From: Candidatus Agathobaculum pullicola
GTDB lineage: Bacteria > Bacillota > Clostridia > Oscillospirales > Butyricicoccaceae
DNA length: 64,000 nucleotides
Assembly: GCA_019115085.1 (NCBI GenBank)
Contig: DXEF01000017.1
Coordinates: forward strand, 1-64,000
Reading direction: 5' to 3'
The translations under genes were made by a program, and so were the position numbers. Position 1 is the stretch's first letter. Every line of letters starts with the position of its first letter. The notes below the pieces were generated by a model, which saw nothing but the letters and a program-made list of their open reading frames with translations, searched no databases and was not told where the DNA came from. Shown piece by piece: positions 18,113 through 26,518 of the stretch.

Positions 18113-18259
18113 TCAGAATTTCGGTCGGTTGGATTCGTTGATGGCATCTTTGACTGCCTTTTTAATGACAAAATACAGGAGAAGCAGGCCGATAGCCATT
18201 GGAACGAAAGCCACAATCAGTGAGAAGAAAACATTGGTCAGATGAATCATAGAAGGCAT
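18113..18259 (-). CDS. Small membrane protein (DUF6019-like, 48 aa)
   Basis: 48 residues: one hydrophobic helix (FFSLIVAFVPMAIGLLLLYF) followed by VIKKAVKDAINE. This resembles the short DUF6019-type membrane proteins of Clostridia. The ATG at 18259 follows AAGGAG. It lies between the methyltransferase and ecfA1 genes on the same strand. Function unknown. Confidence 0.6.
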   Translation of the reverse strand: MPSMIHLTNVFFSLIVAFVPMAIGLLLLYFVIKKAVKDAINESNRPKF

Positions 18260-18305
18260 AACAGTCAACTCCTTTTCTCTCTGTTTCGGTTGGTGGCTGC
18301 CCGTC

Positions 18306-19172
18306 TTAGGTTTCTGCGATAAAGCGCGCGCTGGAGCCGCACGGCAGTACAAGCCCGGTTGCCTCGACCGGTAAGCCAAGCTCCTGCGCCTCAATTTTGC
18401 CCGCGGCGCGCTTTGCCGCCGTGATGCCGAGCAGATAGGCCATCACCGATGGGGCAAGCCCGGTCGAGTAGCTGGAAATCAGCACGAACAGGGGCTTGTC
18501 CGACAAAACACCCATGGTCAACTCGACAAATTCGGCCACGTCCTCCTCAATTTTCCACGTCTCGCCTGAGGGGCCGCGTCCATAGCTCGGCGGGTCCATG
18601 ATGATGGCGTCGTACTTTCGTCCACGTCGAATCTCGCGCTGAATGAACTTTTTGCAGTCATCCACGATCCAGCGGATGGGCCGGTCAGCAAGGCCGCTGG
18701 ACGCGGCGTTTTCCCGCGCCCACTGCACCATGCCCTTGGAAGCATCCACATGGCAGACCGACGCGCCCGCATTCGCCGCGGCAAGCGTTGCGCCGCCCGT
18801 ATAGGCGAACAGGTTGAGCACACTCACCGGACGACCCGCGCCGCGCACCATGCGGTCGATAAAGTCCCAGTTGGCGGCTTGCTCGGGGAACAGACCGGTG
18901 TGTTTGAAGCTCATGGGCTTGAGCTGGAAGGTCAGATCGCCGTAATGGATCGCCCACTGCTCGGGCAGCTTGCGAATCTCCCATTGTCCGCCGCCCGCCT
19001 TGGAGCGGTGATAGATGGCGTTGGGCTTGTCCCAGGAGCGGCAGCCCTCCGCCCGCGGCCAGATGGCCTGCGGGTCAGGGCGTACCAGAACCTGATTACC
19101 CCAGCGCTCCACCTTTTCGCCGCCGCCGCAGTCGATGACGGCGTAATCGTTCCAGTTGTTTGCGATCCACAT
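18306..19172 (-). CDS. Class I SAM-dependent methyltransferase (RlmI/RlmK-like)
   Basis: 288 residues. The SAM-binding motif I is NLFAYTGGATLAAANAGA, an acidic motif II lies in CHVDASKGMVQWARENA, and the catalytic-loop-like motif is IIMDPPSYGRG. This pattern (FxYTG...MDPPS/KY/FG) is typical of 23S rRNA cytosine-5 methyltransferases of the RlmI/RlmK type. The PUA domain normally found in RlmI is not obvious. The exact substrate is unproven. Confidence 0.8.
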   Translation of the reverse strand: MWIANNWNDYAVIDCGGGEKVERWGNQVLVRPDPQAIWPRAEGCRSWDKPNAIYHRSKAGGGQWEIRKLPEQWAIHYGDLTFQLKPMSFKHTGLFPEQAANWDFIDRMVRGAGRPVSVLNLFAYTGGATLAAANAGASVCHVDASKGMVQWARENAASSGLADRPIRWIVDDCKKFIQREIRRGRKYDAIIMDPPSYGRGPSGETWKIEEDVAEFVELTMGVLSDKPLFVLISSYSTGLAPSVMAYLLGITAAKRAAGKIEAQELGLPVEATGLVLPCGSSARFIAET

Positions 19173-19296
19173 AAAAGATATCCCTCATTCAGATGTGAGA
19201 TTTACACAATATATCAGTTTCTATTCTATCACCAAACTACGGCGTGCGCAATCAAAAAAGAAAAACGGTCCAATATTACTGCTTTGGGTAAAACGG

Positions 19297-19335
19297 CAAA
19301 AAAAGCGCGCATGCCCGTTCAAACAGGCATGCGCT
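19297..19335 (-). terminator. Terminator of MATE gene
   Basis: On the minus strand, GCGCATGCC pairs with GGCATGCGC and a run of seven T follows. Confidence 0.85.
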
Positions 19336-19351
19336 GTGCGGAGAAACTTGG

Positions 19352-20704
19352 TCAGGCAGCGGACTCGGCTGCGTGGGACAGACGGTGGGCGATGTAAATG
19401 AACATGACGATACTCATGACGACCGAGAACAGGTCGGCCACCGGCTGGGAGAAGATGATGCCGGTCATACCGAGATAGGCGCCCGCAATGATGACGCAAG
19501 GCACGAAGATGAAGCCCTGACGGCTGACAGCCAGCACCAGCGCCGCTGCCGCGCGGCCCATCGCCTGCAGGGCGTTTTGCAGTACGAACATGATGCCCAG
19601 TACCGGTGCGGAGAACATCAGCGCGCGCAGCATGGGTACGCCGGCTTCAATAACGGAGGCGTCGTTAATGAAGATGGAGATAATCGAGTCGGCGGTAAAC
19701 CAGTAGACCACAGTCAGAAGCACGCCCATTACAGTCGTGCAGATGGCTGAGAAGTTGACTACACCGCGCACACGGCGGATGTTGCTTGCGCCGTAGGCAA
19801 AGCCGATGAGCGGCTGCACACCCATGGCAAGGCCAAGCTGCACAAACACCACCAGCATGTTGGCCTTCATCGCAACGCCCATGCCCGCGACCGCATTGTC
19901 GCCGTAGCCGGCGAGGTATTTGTTGAGCAGGATGTTGGACAGGCTCATCAGAATGTTGTTGAGCGAGGCGGGCAGGCCGATAGAGATTACGCCGCCGATG
20001 ATGCCGCGCACGGCGAAATCACGCGGGTGGATGGACAGCACGGTTTTGCCGCGCAGGAAGTAGAACAGATAGAAAAAGCAGGCGCAGATGTTGCCGATGA
20101 CTGTGGCGATGGCCGCGCCCGTAACGTCCCAGCCCAGTGCGAGAATCATAATGGGGTCAAGGATGATGTTGACCACCGTGCCCACCATGTTGCCGACCAT
20201 GGAAGCGGTTGCCGCACCCTCGCCGCGAATTAGGTTGCAGAATCCGTTGGCAAAAATGATGAACGGCGCGCCGAGCGAAATCCAGAACAGGTAGTCGCGG
20301 GCATAGCCGATGGTGTATTCACTGGTGCCGATGACCGACAGGATGGACGGCATGGCGGCAAGGAATACGAAAATCATAATCACACCCCAGATGAGCGAGC
20401 CATAGCAGCAGAACGCGCTGACTTTTTTTGCGCGTTCGCCCTCGCCCGCGCCCAGAAGACGCGAAATGAGCGACGAGCCGCCGATGCCGAACATGTTGCC
20501 GAAGGACATCAGGATGAGGAACACCGGCGTTGCCACCGAGACCGCCGCCACCTGATTGGCGTCGCCTGTCTGGCCGACGAAAAATGTGTCGACCATGTTG
20601 TACAGTACGACCACCAGCATGCTCAGCATGGTCGGCACGGCCATTTGTGCGACTGCTTTGGGGATAGGGGCATCACGGAATACAGCATCGTTATTATTTG
20701 TCAT
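19352..20704 (-). CDS. MATE-family multidrug efflux transporter
   Basis: 450 residues, about 12 transmembrane helices in two homologous halves, starting with the MATE signature (PIPKAVAQMAVPTMLSMLV then LYNMVDTFFVGQ). Exports cationic compounds using an ion gradient. Start at 20704 with GAAGGT upstream. It is the second gene after a marR regulator, and a palindromic site in the gap (20730-20745) matches one in front of marR, so expression is probably controlled by that regulator. Confidence 0.93.
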   Translation of the reverse strand: MTNNNDAVFRDAPIPKAVAQMAVPTMLSMLVVVLYNMVDTFFVGQTGDANQVAAVSVATPVFLILMSFGNMFGIGGSSLISRLLGAGEGERAKKVSAFCCYGSLIWGVIMIFVFLAAMPSILSVIGTSEYTIGYARDYLFWISLGAPFIIFANGFCNLIRGEGAATASMVGNMVGTVVNIILDPIMILALGWDVTGAAIATVIGNICACFFYLFYFLRGKTVLSIHPRDFAVRGIIGGVISIGLPASLNNILMSLSNILLNKYLAGYGDNAVAGMGVAMKANMLVVFVQLGLAMGVQPLIGFAYGASNIRRVRGVVNFSAICTTVMGVLLTVVYWFTADSIISIFINDASVIEAGVPMLRALMFSAPVLGIMFVLQNALQAMGRAAAALVLAVSRQGFIFVPCVIIAGAYLGMTGIIFSQPVADLFSVVMSIVMFIYIAHRLSHAAESAA

Positions 20705-20729
20705 TATATTACCTTCTGTCATAAAATAA

Positions 20730-20745
20730 ATGTAGGTAGCTACAT
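20730..20745. promoter_or_regulatory. Probable MarR operator 1 (before MATE gene)
   Basis: ATGTAGGTAGCTACAT: 6-base arms ATGTAG/CTACAT around 4 bases, 26 bases upstream of the MATE start. Nearly identical to the site at 21217-21232. Confidence 0.7.
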
Positions 20746-20761
20746 AAATGGGCGAAAAATA

Positions 20762-21193
20762 TCAGACTTCTCTGATATTGTGATAGACGCGGGACAGATA
20801 TTCTTCCAACTGTGTCAGTTCCCCTGCGGTGAAACCGCGCGTGACGCGGGCGTCTATCGTGTCGCGGGTCTCACGCATGACGCGCTGCACTTCGTCGAAT
20901 TTCTTGGTCAGTCGGATGATGCGACAGCGTCGGTCACGCTGCGAAACCGAGCTGGTGACAAAGCCTTTCTGCTCCAGCCGATGGATAAGGCCGATTACGG
21001 TCGGATGCTTGAGATGGAAATGCTGACCGATGTCCTGCACGGTGGTTTCCTCCGTATCGCGCTCCGCCAGGTATTCCAGCAGATCGCTCTGCGCGCAGGT
21101 CAGTCCAAGCGGGCGCAGCGCTGCATCGGCATGTGCAACGAACAGAATGTTAATCATCTTGAAAAGATCGCCGGGAAAAACCGGACTGTCCAA
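20762..21193 (-). CDS. MarR-family transcriptional regulator
   Basis: 143 residues. Winged helix visible (LTCAQSDLLEYLAER, then TVQDIGQHFHLKHPTVIGLIHRLEQKGFV and the wing SQRDRRCRIIRLT). The TTG start at 21193 has AGGAGG 7 bases upstream. It is likely a repressor of its own promoter and of the MATE gene, released by a small ligand that may be a MATE substrate. Confidence 0.9.
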   Translation of the reverse strand: MDSPVFPGDLFKMINILFVAHADAALRPLGLTCAQSDLLEYLAERDTEETTVQDIGQHFHLKHPTVIGLIHRLEQKGFVTSSVSQRDRRCRIIRLTKKFDEVQRVMRETRDTIDARVTRGFTAGELTQLEEYLSRVYHNIREV

Positions 21194-21216
21194 GCAAATC
21201 CCTCCTTTTTGCCAAT

Positions 21217-21262
21217 AAGTAGCTTACTACATAATTTTATCAACGGAAAGCCGTTTCGTCAA
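21217..21262 (-). promoter_or_regulatory. marR promoter with overlapping operator 2
   Basis: On the minus strand, TTGACG (21257-21262), 17 bases, TAAAAT (21234-21239). The palindrome AAGTAGCTTACTACAT (21217-21232) begins right behind the -10 box and shares the AxGTAG-N4-CTACAT form with operator 1, a position suited to blocking initiation. Confidence 0.75.
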
Positions 21263-21347
21263 CGGCTTTCATAAAGTTTGGAGAGAAAGCGCACGGCGCA
21301 AGAGAATGACGCGGGATTCATTGTGCAGATTTCTGACGATTGATTGG

Positions 21348-23264
21348 CTATTTCTTGCGTTTTGCCTTGGCCCAGCCTTTTTTCTTGGGGGCGCTCGGGC
21401 GATGTGCCGCAGGACGCGCGCTTTTTCCGGATTTTGACGCATGACCGGACGGTGCAGGCGGCTTTTCTCCGCGCGCGGGGCGAATCAGACATTCCTTGCC
21501 GAAGTCGATCAGATCCTCGCGGCCAGCCTTTTTGAGCGCGGCCAGCACAATCGGCCGTTTGTCCGGCCGCCGCCATTGCAGCAGCGCGCGCTGCATGGCC
21601 TTTTCTTCCGGCGTTTTGGCAACATAAACCGGCTTCATCGTGCGTGGGTCGATTTCGGTATAGTACATCGCGGTGGATAGCGTACCCGGTGTGGGATAGA
21701 AGTCTTGCACTTGCTCGGGCATATAACCGACGCGGTTGAGGTACTCGGCGAGCAAAATCGCGTCGTCGAGCGTCGCGCCGGGATGTGAGCTCATCAGATA
21801 GGGCACCAGATACTGCTTGCGGCCCAGCTTCTGATTGATGCGGGCGTATCGTTCACGGAACTGCTCATATACGGAGAATGATGGTTTTCCCATATAATAC
21901 AGAGCGTTATCACTCATGTGTTCGGGTGCAACCTTGAGCTGGCCTGAAATATGGTGCTCGACCAACTCCCGGAAAAAGGCGTCGTTATGGTCGGCCATCA
22001 TATAGTCGTAGCGCAGACCCGAGCGCACAAATACCTTTTTGATGCCTTCGATTTGACGCAGCTCACGCAGCAGCTGGAGGTAATCCGTGTGGTCGGCTTC
22101 GATATTCTTGCAGGTCGAGGGGAACAGGCAACGCTTATTCTTGCACAAACCGTGTTCCTCCTGCATTTTGCAGGACGGAAAACGGAAGTTGGCCGTTGGC
22201 CCGCCGACATCGTGGATATAGCCCTTGAAGCCGGGCATCTGCACGATCTGCTTGGCTTCCGCAATCACGCTTTCGTGGCTGCGTGCCTGAATATAGCGTC
22301 CCTGATGGAAGGCGAGCGCGCAGAAATTACACGCGCCAAAGCAGCCGCGATTGTGGATGATGGAAAATTGCACTTCCTGAATTGCGGGTACGCCGCCCAG
22401 CGCCTCATAGGACGGGTGATAGGTGCGCATATAGGGCAGGGCATAGACGTGATCCATCTCTTCCGTGGTCAGCGGACGCGCGGGCGGGTTTTGGATGAGT
22501 ATGCGCTTTCCGTGGCGCTGCAAAAGCGCTTTGCCGCGCACCGCGTCCTGCTCGTCGTATTGAAGCTTGACCGAGCGGGCGTAGTCCGGTTTGCTCGCGC
22601 ACACATCCTCGTAGGACGGACACGCTACCGCATTTTCGATGTCGTCCGCGTCATGCGCCATATAGGCCGTACCGCGCACGCCTTTGCAGGCGTCCGCGCC
22701 CTTTTTTCCGTGCTTGAGGTTGTTTGCCAGTTCTACGACCGAGTGTTCGCTCATGCCGAACATCAGCCCGTCCGCACCGGTCGATTCCAGTATCGAGGGC
22801 ATGACGCGGTCGGCCCAGTAGTCGTAGTGCGCGAAGCGGCGCAGGCTGGCCTCGATGCCGCCGAGATAAATGGGCGTATCCGGAAACGCGCGCCGCGCAA
22901 GCATGGCATAGACAGTCACCGCGCGGTCGGGGCGTTTGCCCGCCTTGCCGCCGGGGGTATAGGCGTCGTCCGAGCGGCGCTTCTTGGCGGCGGTGTAGTG
23001 CGCGACCATCGAGTCGATATTGCCGCCGTTGATAAGCACCGCATAGCGCGGTCGTCCCATGGCGACGAAGTCGCGCTCATCATGGAAATCCGGCTGGCTG
23101 AGGATGGCGACCTTGTAGCCCGCATCCTCCAGAACGCGCGAGATGATGGCGGTTCCGAAGGAGGGGTGATCTACATAAGCGTCGCCCGTGACGAGCAGAA
23201 AATCGCAGTAATACCAGCCGCGATCCTGCATATCTTGTTTGTTTATCGGGAGAAAACCGTTCAT
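21348..23264 (-). CDS. YgiQ-family radical SAM protein
   Basis: 638 residues. The N-terminal cobalamin-binding-like region (LLVTGDAYVDHPSFGTAIISRVLEDAGY) is followed by the radical SAM cluster motif CFGACNFC within IHNRGCFGACNFCALAFHQGR. Conserved YgiQ blocks such as VAPEHMSDNALYYMGKPS and QVQDFYPTPGTLST are present. The C-terminal tail is Lys/Pro-rich. The reaction is unknown for the family. No clear terminator follows; a 10-bp hairpin at 21246-21270 lies in the gap before marR. Confidence 0.92.
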   Translation of the reverse strand: MNGFLPINKQDMQDRGWYYCDFLLVTGDAYVDHPSFGTAIISRVLEDAGYKVAILSQPDFHDERDFVAMGRPRYAVLINGGNIDSMVAHYTAAKKRRSDDAYTPGGKAGKRPDRAVTVYAMLARRAFPDTPIYLGGIEASLRRFAHYDYWADRVMPSILESTGADGLMFGMSEHSVVELANNLKHGKKGADACKGVRGTAYMAHDADDIENAVACPSYEDVCASKPDYARSVKLQYDEQDAVRGKALLQRHGKRILIQNPPARPLTTEEMDHVYALPYMRTYHPSYEALGGVPAIQEVQFSIIHNRGCFGACNFCALAFHQGRYIQARSHESVIAEAKQIVQMPGFKGYIHDVGGPTANFRFPSCKMQEEHGLCKNKRCLFPSTCKNIEADHTDYLQLLRELRQIEGIKKVFVRSGLRYDYMMADHNDAFFRELVEHHISGQLKVAPEHMSDNALYYMGKPSFSVYEQFRERYARINQKLGRKQYLVPYLMSSHPGATLDDAILLAEYLNRVGYMPEQVQDFYPTPGTLSTAMYYTEIDPRTMKPVYVAKTPEEKAMQRALLQWRRPDKRPIVLAALKKAGREDLIDFGKECLIRPARGEKPPAPSGHASKSGKSARPAAHRPSAPKKKGWAKAKRKK

Positions 23265-23278
23265 TATTTTCCTTTCCC

Positions 23279-23307
23279 TTTACAAATAGAGGTGGTTTGG
23301 CTATTAT
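23279..23307 (+). promoter_or_regulatory. Promoter of type I toxin-like mRNA
   Basis: TTTACA (23279-23284), 17-base spacer, TATTAT (23302-23307). The predicted transcript starts near 23314 and ends at the terminator near 23475, about 160 bases. Confidence 0.65.
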
Positions 23308-23344
23308 ATGGACAAGGCACTGTCGCAAACGGCAGGTGGTTGAC

Positions 23345-23367
23345 CACACTCCATGGAAAGGAGTGTG
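23345..23367 (+). promoter_or_regulatory. Hairpin enclosing the toxin ribosome binding site
   Basis: CACACTCC (23345-23352) pairs perfectly with GGAGTGTG (23360-23367) around a 7-base loop. The right arm contains the GGAG of the ribosome binding site and ends directly before the ATG at 23368, so translation would be blocked in the folded mRNA. Confidence 0.75.
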
Positions 23368-23442
23368 ATGTTTATGGATCAGATTTTGCAGATTGTATTG
23401 CTACTTATTCTGCTGGAAGTCATCAAGACCATAAAAAAATAA
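23368..23442 (+). CDS. Small hydrophobic peptide, probable type I toxin (24 aa)
   Basis: 24 residues: a short start, a hydrophobic core (QILQIVLLLILLEVI) and a basic tail (KTIKK). This is the shape of membrane-active type I toxins such as Fst, Ldr or TxpA. The ribosome binding site AGGAG (23359-23363) lies in a hairpin. A second in-frame ATG at 23374 is possible. The gene is flanked by its own promoter and by a convergent antisense promoter (23536-23563). The last codons lie in the terminator stem, so toxin mRNA and antisense RNA overlap at their 3' ends. I assign toxin function by architecture, not by sequence match. Confidence 0.65.
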   Translation: MFMDQILQIVLLLILLEVIKTIKK

Positions 23443-23475
23443 CCGCCCTCCGACCAAAGATTGCGGTTATTTTTT
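23434..23475. terminator. 13-bp bidirectional terminator shared by toxin mRNA and antisense RNA
   Basis: AAAAAATAACCGC (23434-23446) pairs with GCGGTTATTTTTT (23463-23475) without mismatch, giving a T-run on each strand. Confidence 0.85.
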
Positions 23476-23529
23476 CATAAGATAACACGTTTCTGAGGTC
23501 AACCGTCTGTCGGCGGTGCCTCTTCTACT
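23435..23529 (-). ncRNA. Probable antisense antitoxin RNA
   Basis: The consensus minus-strand promoter at 23536-23563 would start a transcript near 23529 that runs to the shared terminator, about 95 bases, complementary to the 3' end of the toxin mRNA. No protein frame lies within it. Both RNAs contain GGTTGACC, which can pair with itself using two G-U pairs and might seed a loop-loop contact. Confidence 0.6.
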
Positions 23530-23535
23530 ACTCTC

Positions 23536-23563
23536 ATTATAACGGATTTACTCCGTTTGTCAA
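23536..23563 (-). promoter_or_regulatory. Strong promoter of the antisense RNA
   Basis: On the minus strand, TTGACA (23558-23563), a 16-base spacer and TATAAT (23536-23541): both boxes are full consensus. No open frame follows in that direction, which points to a non-coding RNA. Confidence 0.8.
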
Positions 23564-23571
23564 GTCCCGCC

Positions 23572-23817
23572 TCAGTTATCGAGGTAGAACTGTACCAACT
23601 CCTGCATCAACTCGTCGCGGTCGATCTTGCAGATCAGGCTGCGCGCGTTGTTGTGGTTGGTGATGTACGTCGGGTCCTCGGAGAGGAGATAGCCCACGAT
23701 CTGGTTGATCGGGTTATACCCTTTCTCCTTAAGCGCGTCATATACTGCGGTCAGCGTGCGCTTCATTTCCTTGTTGGACTCGTCTACAAGGCTGAATTTT
23801 CTTGTGCCGTCAAGCAT
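23572..23817 (-). CDS. IreB-family regulatory phosphoprotein (UPF0297)
   Basis: 81 residues. The family pattern is clear: [55 protein letters not shown]. In enterococci IreB is a small protein phosphorylated by the IreK Ser/Thr kinase. Start at 23817 (MLDGTRKF), with AGGAGA upstream. Here it stands alone rather than in the usual cluster with ruvX and a DUF1292 gene. Confidence 0.9.
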   Translation of the reverse strand: MLDGTRKFSLVDESNKEMKRTLTAVYDALKEKGYNPINQIVGYLLSEDPTYITNHNNARSLICKIDRDELMQELVQFYLDN

Positions 23818-23894
23818 GTCTGTCTCCTTTCCGATCCTACCGGTTGGCTTTTTGCTATAAACAGCATAATACAAAACGGCAGAAAAGTAAAGTC

Positions 23895-26303
23895 TTATCC
23901 GCGCAAAACCGCGCCGAAATCTTTTTCCAGCGCTGCCAGTGCATTTTTCATCGCTTTATCGCACTCTTCGTCGGTCAGTGTGCGGTCGGGCGCGCGCATG
24001 GACAGAGAGTAGGCGACCGACTTTTTGCCCTCGGGGATGCCCTTGCCCTTGTACACGTCAAACAGCTTGACGTTTTCCAGAATGTGTCCCGCCGCTTTTT
24101 CAATTGCGGCCTGCATAGAGGCGGCCGGAACCGCGTCGTCCACCAGCACGGCGATATCGCGGGTCGAGGCCGGGAACTTGGGCAGCGGATGGTAGAGCTT
24201 GACCGGGTCGATGGCTTCAAACAGGGTGTCCAGCGGCAGCTCGGCGGCGAGCACCTCACCGGACAGGCCATAGCGCGCGGCGACGGTCGGATGCACCGTG
24301 CCGAACACACCGGCGGGCTTGCCGTTGATCAGAATGTTGGCGCAGCGGCCCGGATGATAGGACGGGTTGTTCTTTTCCGGCATGAACTGCACGCCTTTGA
24401 CGTTCAGCTCACGGCAGATAGCTTCCATCACGCCCTTAAACTGGAAGAAGGAAAGGCGGCCGTAGCTGCCGAGGGTGATGATTTTCTCTTCGCGCGGCAA
24501 AACGTCCGGATCGGCCTTGCCGTCCTTGACGGTCGGGATATAGACCGTGCCCAGCTCAAACAGCGACGCGGTCGGGTTGCGGTGCGCGTGGTTGTGCGCC
24601 AGCGACTGCAGCATAGAGGGCAGCACGGTTGTGCGCATAACGCTGAAATCCTCGCCGAGCGGGTTGAGAATGGTCGTGGAAATGCGGCGTGGGTCGTCCT
24701 TCTCCCAGCCGATCATGTCATAGAACTTCGGGGAGATGAACGAATGGCTCATCGCCTCGTCGAAACCGGCCTCGCGGCAGGTCAGAGAGACATTCTGCTC
24801 GGCCAGCTGCTTGGATGTGTATTCGCCCTGCACCATTTCGCCGGCGTACAACGTGGTCGGAATCTTGTCGTAGCCGTACATACGGGCGACTTCCTCCGCC
24901 AGATCGCACATGCGCGCAATGTCCACGCGGAAGGACGGGATGATGACCTTGCCGTCCTCAACGCGGAATTCGAGGCGCTCCAGATACGCCTTCTGCTCGT
25001 CAGCAGACAGGTCAAGACCGAGCAGCGCGTTCATTTTATCCGGCTCGAAGGGCAGCGTCTTGGGGGTCAGGTCGGCGGCACATGCGTCGATGATGCCGTC
25101 GACCACCTCGCCCGCACCAAGCATTTCGACCAGCTCGCACGCGCGCTGCACAGCGGGCATGGTCAGCGACGGGTCAAGGCCCTTTTCAAAGCGGCCGGAC
25201 GCCTCGGTGCGCATGCCGAGCGCCTTGGCCGTCACGCGCACGGTTGCACCGTGGAAGCAGGCGGACTCGAACACGACCGTTTTGGTGTCGTCCTCGATTT
25301 CCGAGTTTGCGCCGCCCATAACGCCTGCGACCGCAACCGGTTTGTCGTTGTCGCAGATGGCGAGCATCTTGTCGGTCAGGTCGTGGTCCTGTCCGTCGAG
25401 GGTCTGGATGGACTCGCCGTTGCGTGCGCGGCGCACGACGATTTTACCGTCGGACAGGCAGGCGTAGTCAAATGCGTGCATCGGCTGGCCGTATTCGAGC
25501 ATGACGTAGTTGGTGATATCGACGATGTTGTTGATCGGGCGCACGCCGCAGGCATGCAGACGCTCGCGCATCCACGCGGGGGACGGCTCGATTTTGATGT
25601 TTTTGACCAGACGCGCGGTGTAGCGCGGGCACAGGTCGGTATCGACCACCTCGACCGACATATACTTGCTGATGTCGTCGCCCGTGCCCTTGACCACCGG
25701 CTCCTTGACCGAAAACGGACGGTCGAAGGTCGCGGCGGTTTCGCGCGCAAGGCCGATGACGCTGAAGCAGTCGGCGCGGTTGGAGGTGATTTCAAAGTCG
25801 GCAACATAGTCATCAAGGCCGAGCACCTTCTTGATATCCTCGCCCACGGGCGTGCCTTCGGGCAGGAATAGGATTCCGTTCTCGCAGGCATAGGGCACAC
25901 AGCCGTGCGTCAGCCCCAGTTCCTGAAACGAGCACATCATGCCGTTGGAGACCTCGCCGCGCAGCTTGCCCTTGGTGATTTTGACCCCGCCGGGCAGCGT
26001 GGACTTGTGCAGCGCGACCGGGCAGATTTCGCCCACCGAGTCGGGGGTGACATTGGGCGCACCGGTGACAATCTGGATGGGTTCGTCCTGCCCCACGTCG
26101 ATCTGGCAGATTTTCAAGTGGTCGGAGTCCGGATGGTCGACAACCGACAGCACCTTGCCGGTCACGACGTTTTCAATCTCCGCGCCGAGGTAGTAGACCT
26201 CCTCGACCTTGGAGCCGGACATGGTCAGACGGGCGTCATACTCCTTGGGGGTGACGCCGGAAATATCGGTATAATCCGAAAGCCAGGAAAGCGGCAACTT
26301 CAT
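23895..26303 (-). CDS. pheT: Phenylalanine-tRNA ligase beta subunit
   Basis: 802 residues, normal length. In order: N-terminal EMAP/tRNA-binding-like domain (about 40-150, [26 protein letters not shown]), B3/4 editing domain, B5 domains, and the C-terminal ferredoxin-fold anticodon-binding domain ([20 protein letters not shown]). Together with PheS it forms the alpha2-beta2 enzyme charging tRNA-Phe. It lies 215 bases after pheS, across an unusual cluster of hairpins, and is presumably co-transcribed under the pheS T-box. Confidence 0.97.
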   Translation of the reverse strand: MKLPLSWLSDYTDISGVTPKEYDARLTMSGSKVEEVYYLGAEIENVVTGKVLSVVDHPDSDHLKICQIDVGQDEPIQIVTGAPNVTPDSVGEICPVALHKSTLPGGVKITKGKLRGEVSNGMMCSFQELGLTHGCVPYACENGILFLPEGTPVGEDIKKVLGLDDYVADFEITSNRADCFSVIGLARETAATFDRPFSVKEPVVKGTGDDISKYMSVEVVDTDLCPRYTARLVKNIKIEPSPAWMRERLHACGVRPINNIVDITNYVMLEYGQPMHAFDYACLSDGKIVVRRARNGESIQTLDGQDHDLTDKMLAICDNDKPVAVAGVMGGANSEIEDDTKTVVFESACFHGATVRVTAKALGMRTEASGRFEKGLDPSLTMPAVQRACELVEMLGAGEVVDGIIDACAADLTPKTLPFEPDKMNALLGLDLSADEQKAYLERLEFRVEDGKVIIPSFRVDIARMCDLAEEVARMYGYDKIPTTLYAGEMVQGEYTSKQLAEQNVSLTCREAGFDEAMSHSFISPKFYDMIGWEKDDPRRISTTILNPLGEDFSVMRTTVLPSMLQSLAHNHAHRNPTASLFELGTVYIPTVKDGKADPDVLPREEKIITLGSYGRLSFFQFKGVMEAICRELNVKGVQFMPEKNNPSYHPGRCANILINGKPAGVFGTVHPTVAARYGLSGEVLAAELPLDTLFEAIDPVKLYHPLPKFPASTRDIAVLVDDAVPAASMQAAIEKAAGHILENVKLFDVYKGKGIPEGKKSVAYSLSMRAPDRTLTDEECDKAMKNALAALEKDFGAVLRG

Positions 26304-26341
26304 AATGAATGAACGCTCCTTTATCGTAAAGTTCAGGATAT

Positions 26342-26514
26342 CGCGCCGTCAGGCGCGCATGAATACAGACCGCGCAGTGCGGTCATAAAAAGTCCAGCTT
26401 TGCCGGACTTTTTACACCCCGATTCAGCGCCCTTGGGGCGCGTCGTTCGGGTATCGAGAACAAGTTTCTCTGGAACTTGTTCTCGTATATAGGGGACTTT
26501 TGAAGTCCCCTATA
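26342..26514. repeat. Cluster of six hairpins between pheS and pheT
   Basis: Six inverted repeats follow one another: 26342-26357, 26368-26384, 26387-26413 (AAAAAGTCC/GGACTTTTT), 26427-26441, 26455-26485 (12-bp arms CGAGAACAAGTT/AACTTGTTCTCG) and 26488-26514 (12-bp arms TATAGGGGACTT/AAGTCCCCTATA). The third resembles a terminator and lies inside the pheST operon. Confidence 0.7.
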
Positions 26515-26518
26515 CTCT

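Noticed and set aside
21951..25871. Plus-strand frames of 509 and 689 residues opposite ygiQ and pheT
   Set aside because: Both lie opposite certain minus-strand genes, and one runs through the toxin/antisense locus; no domains.
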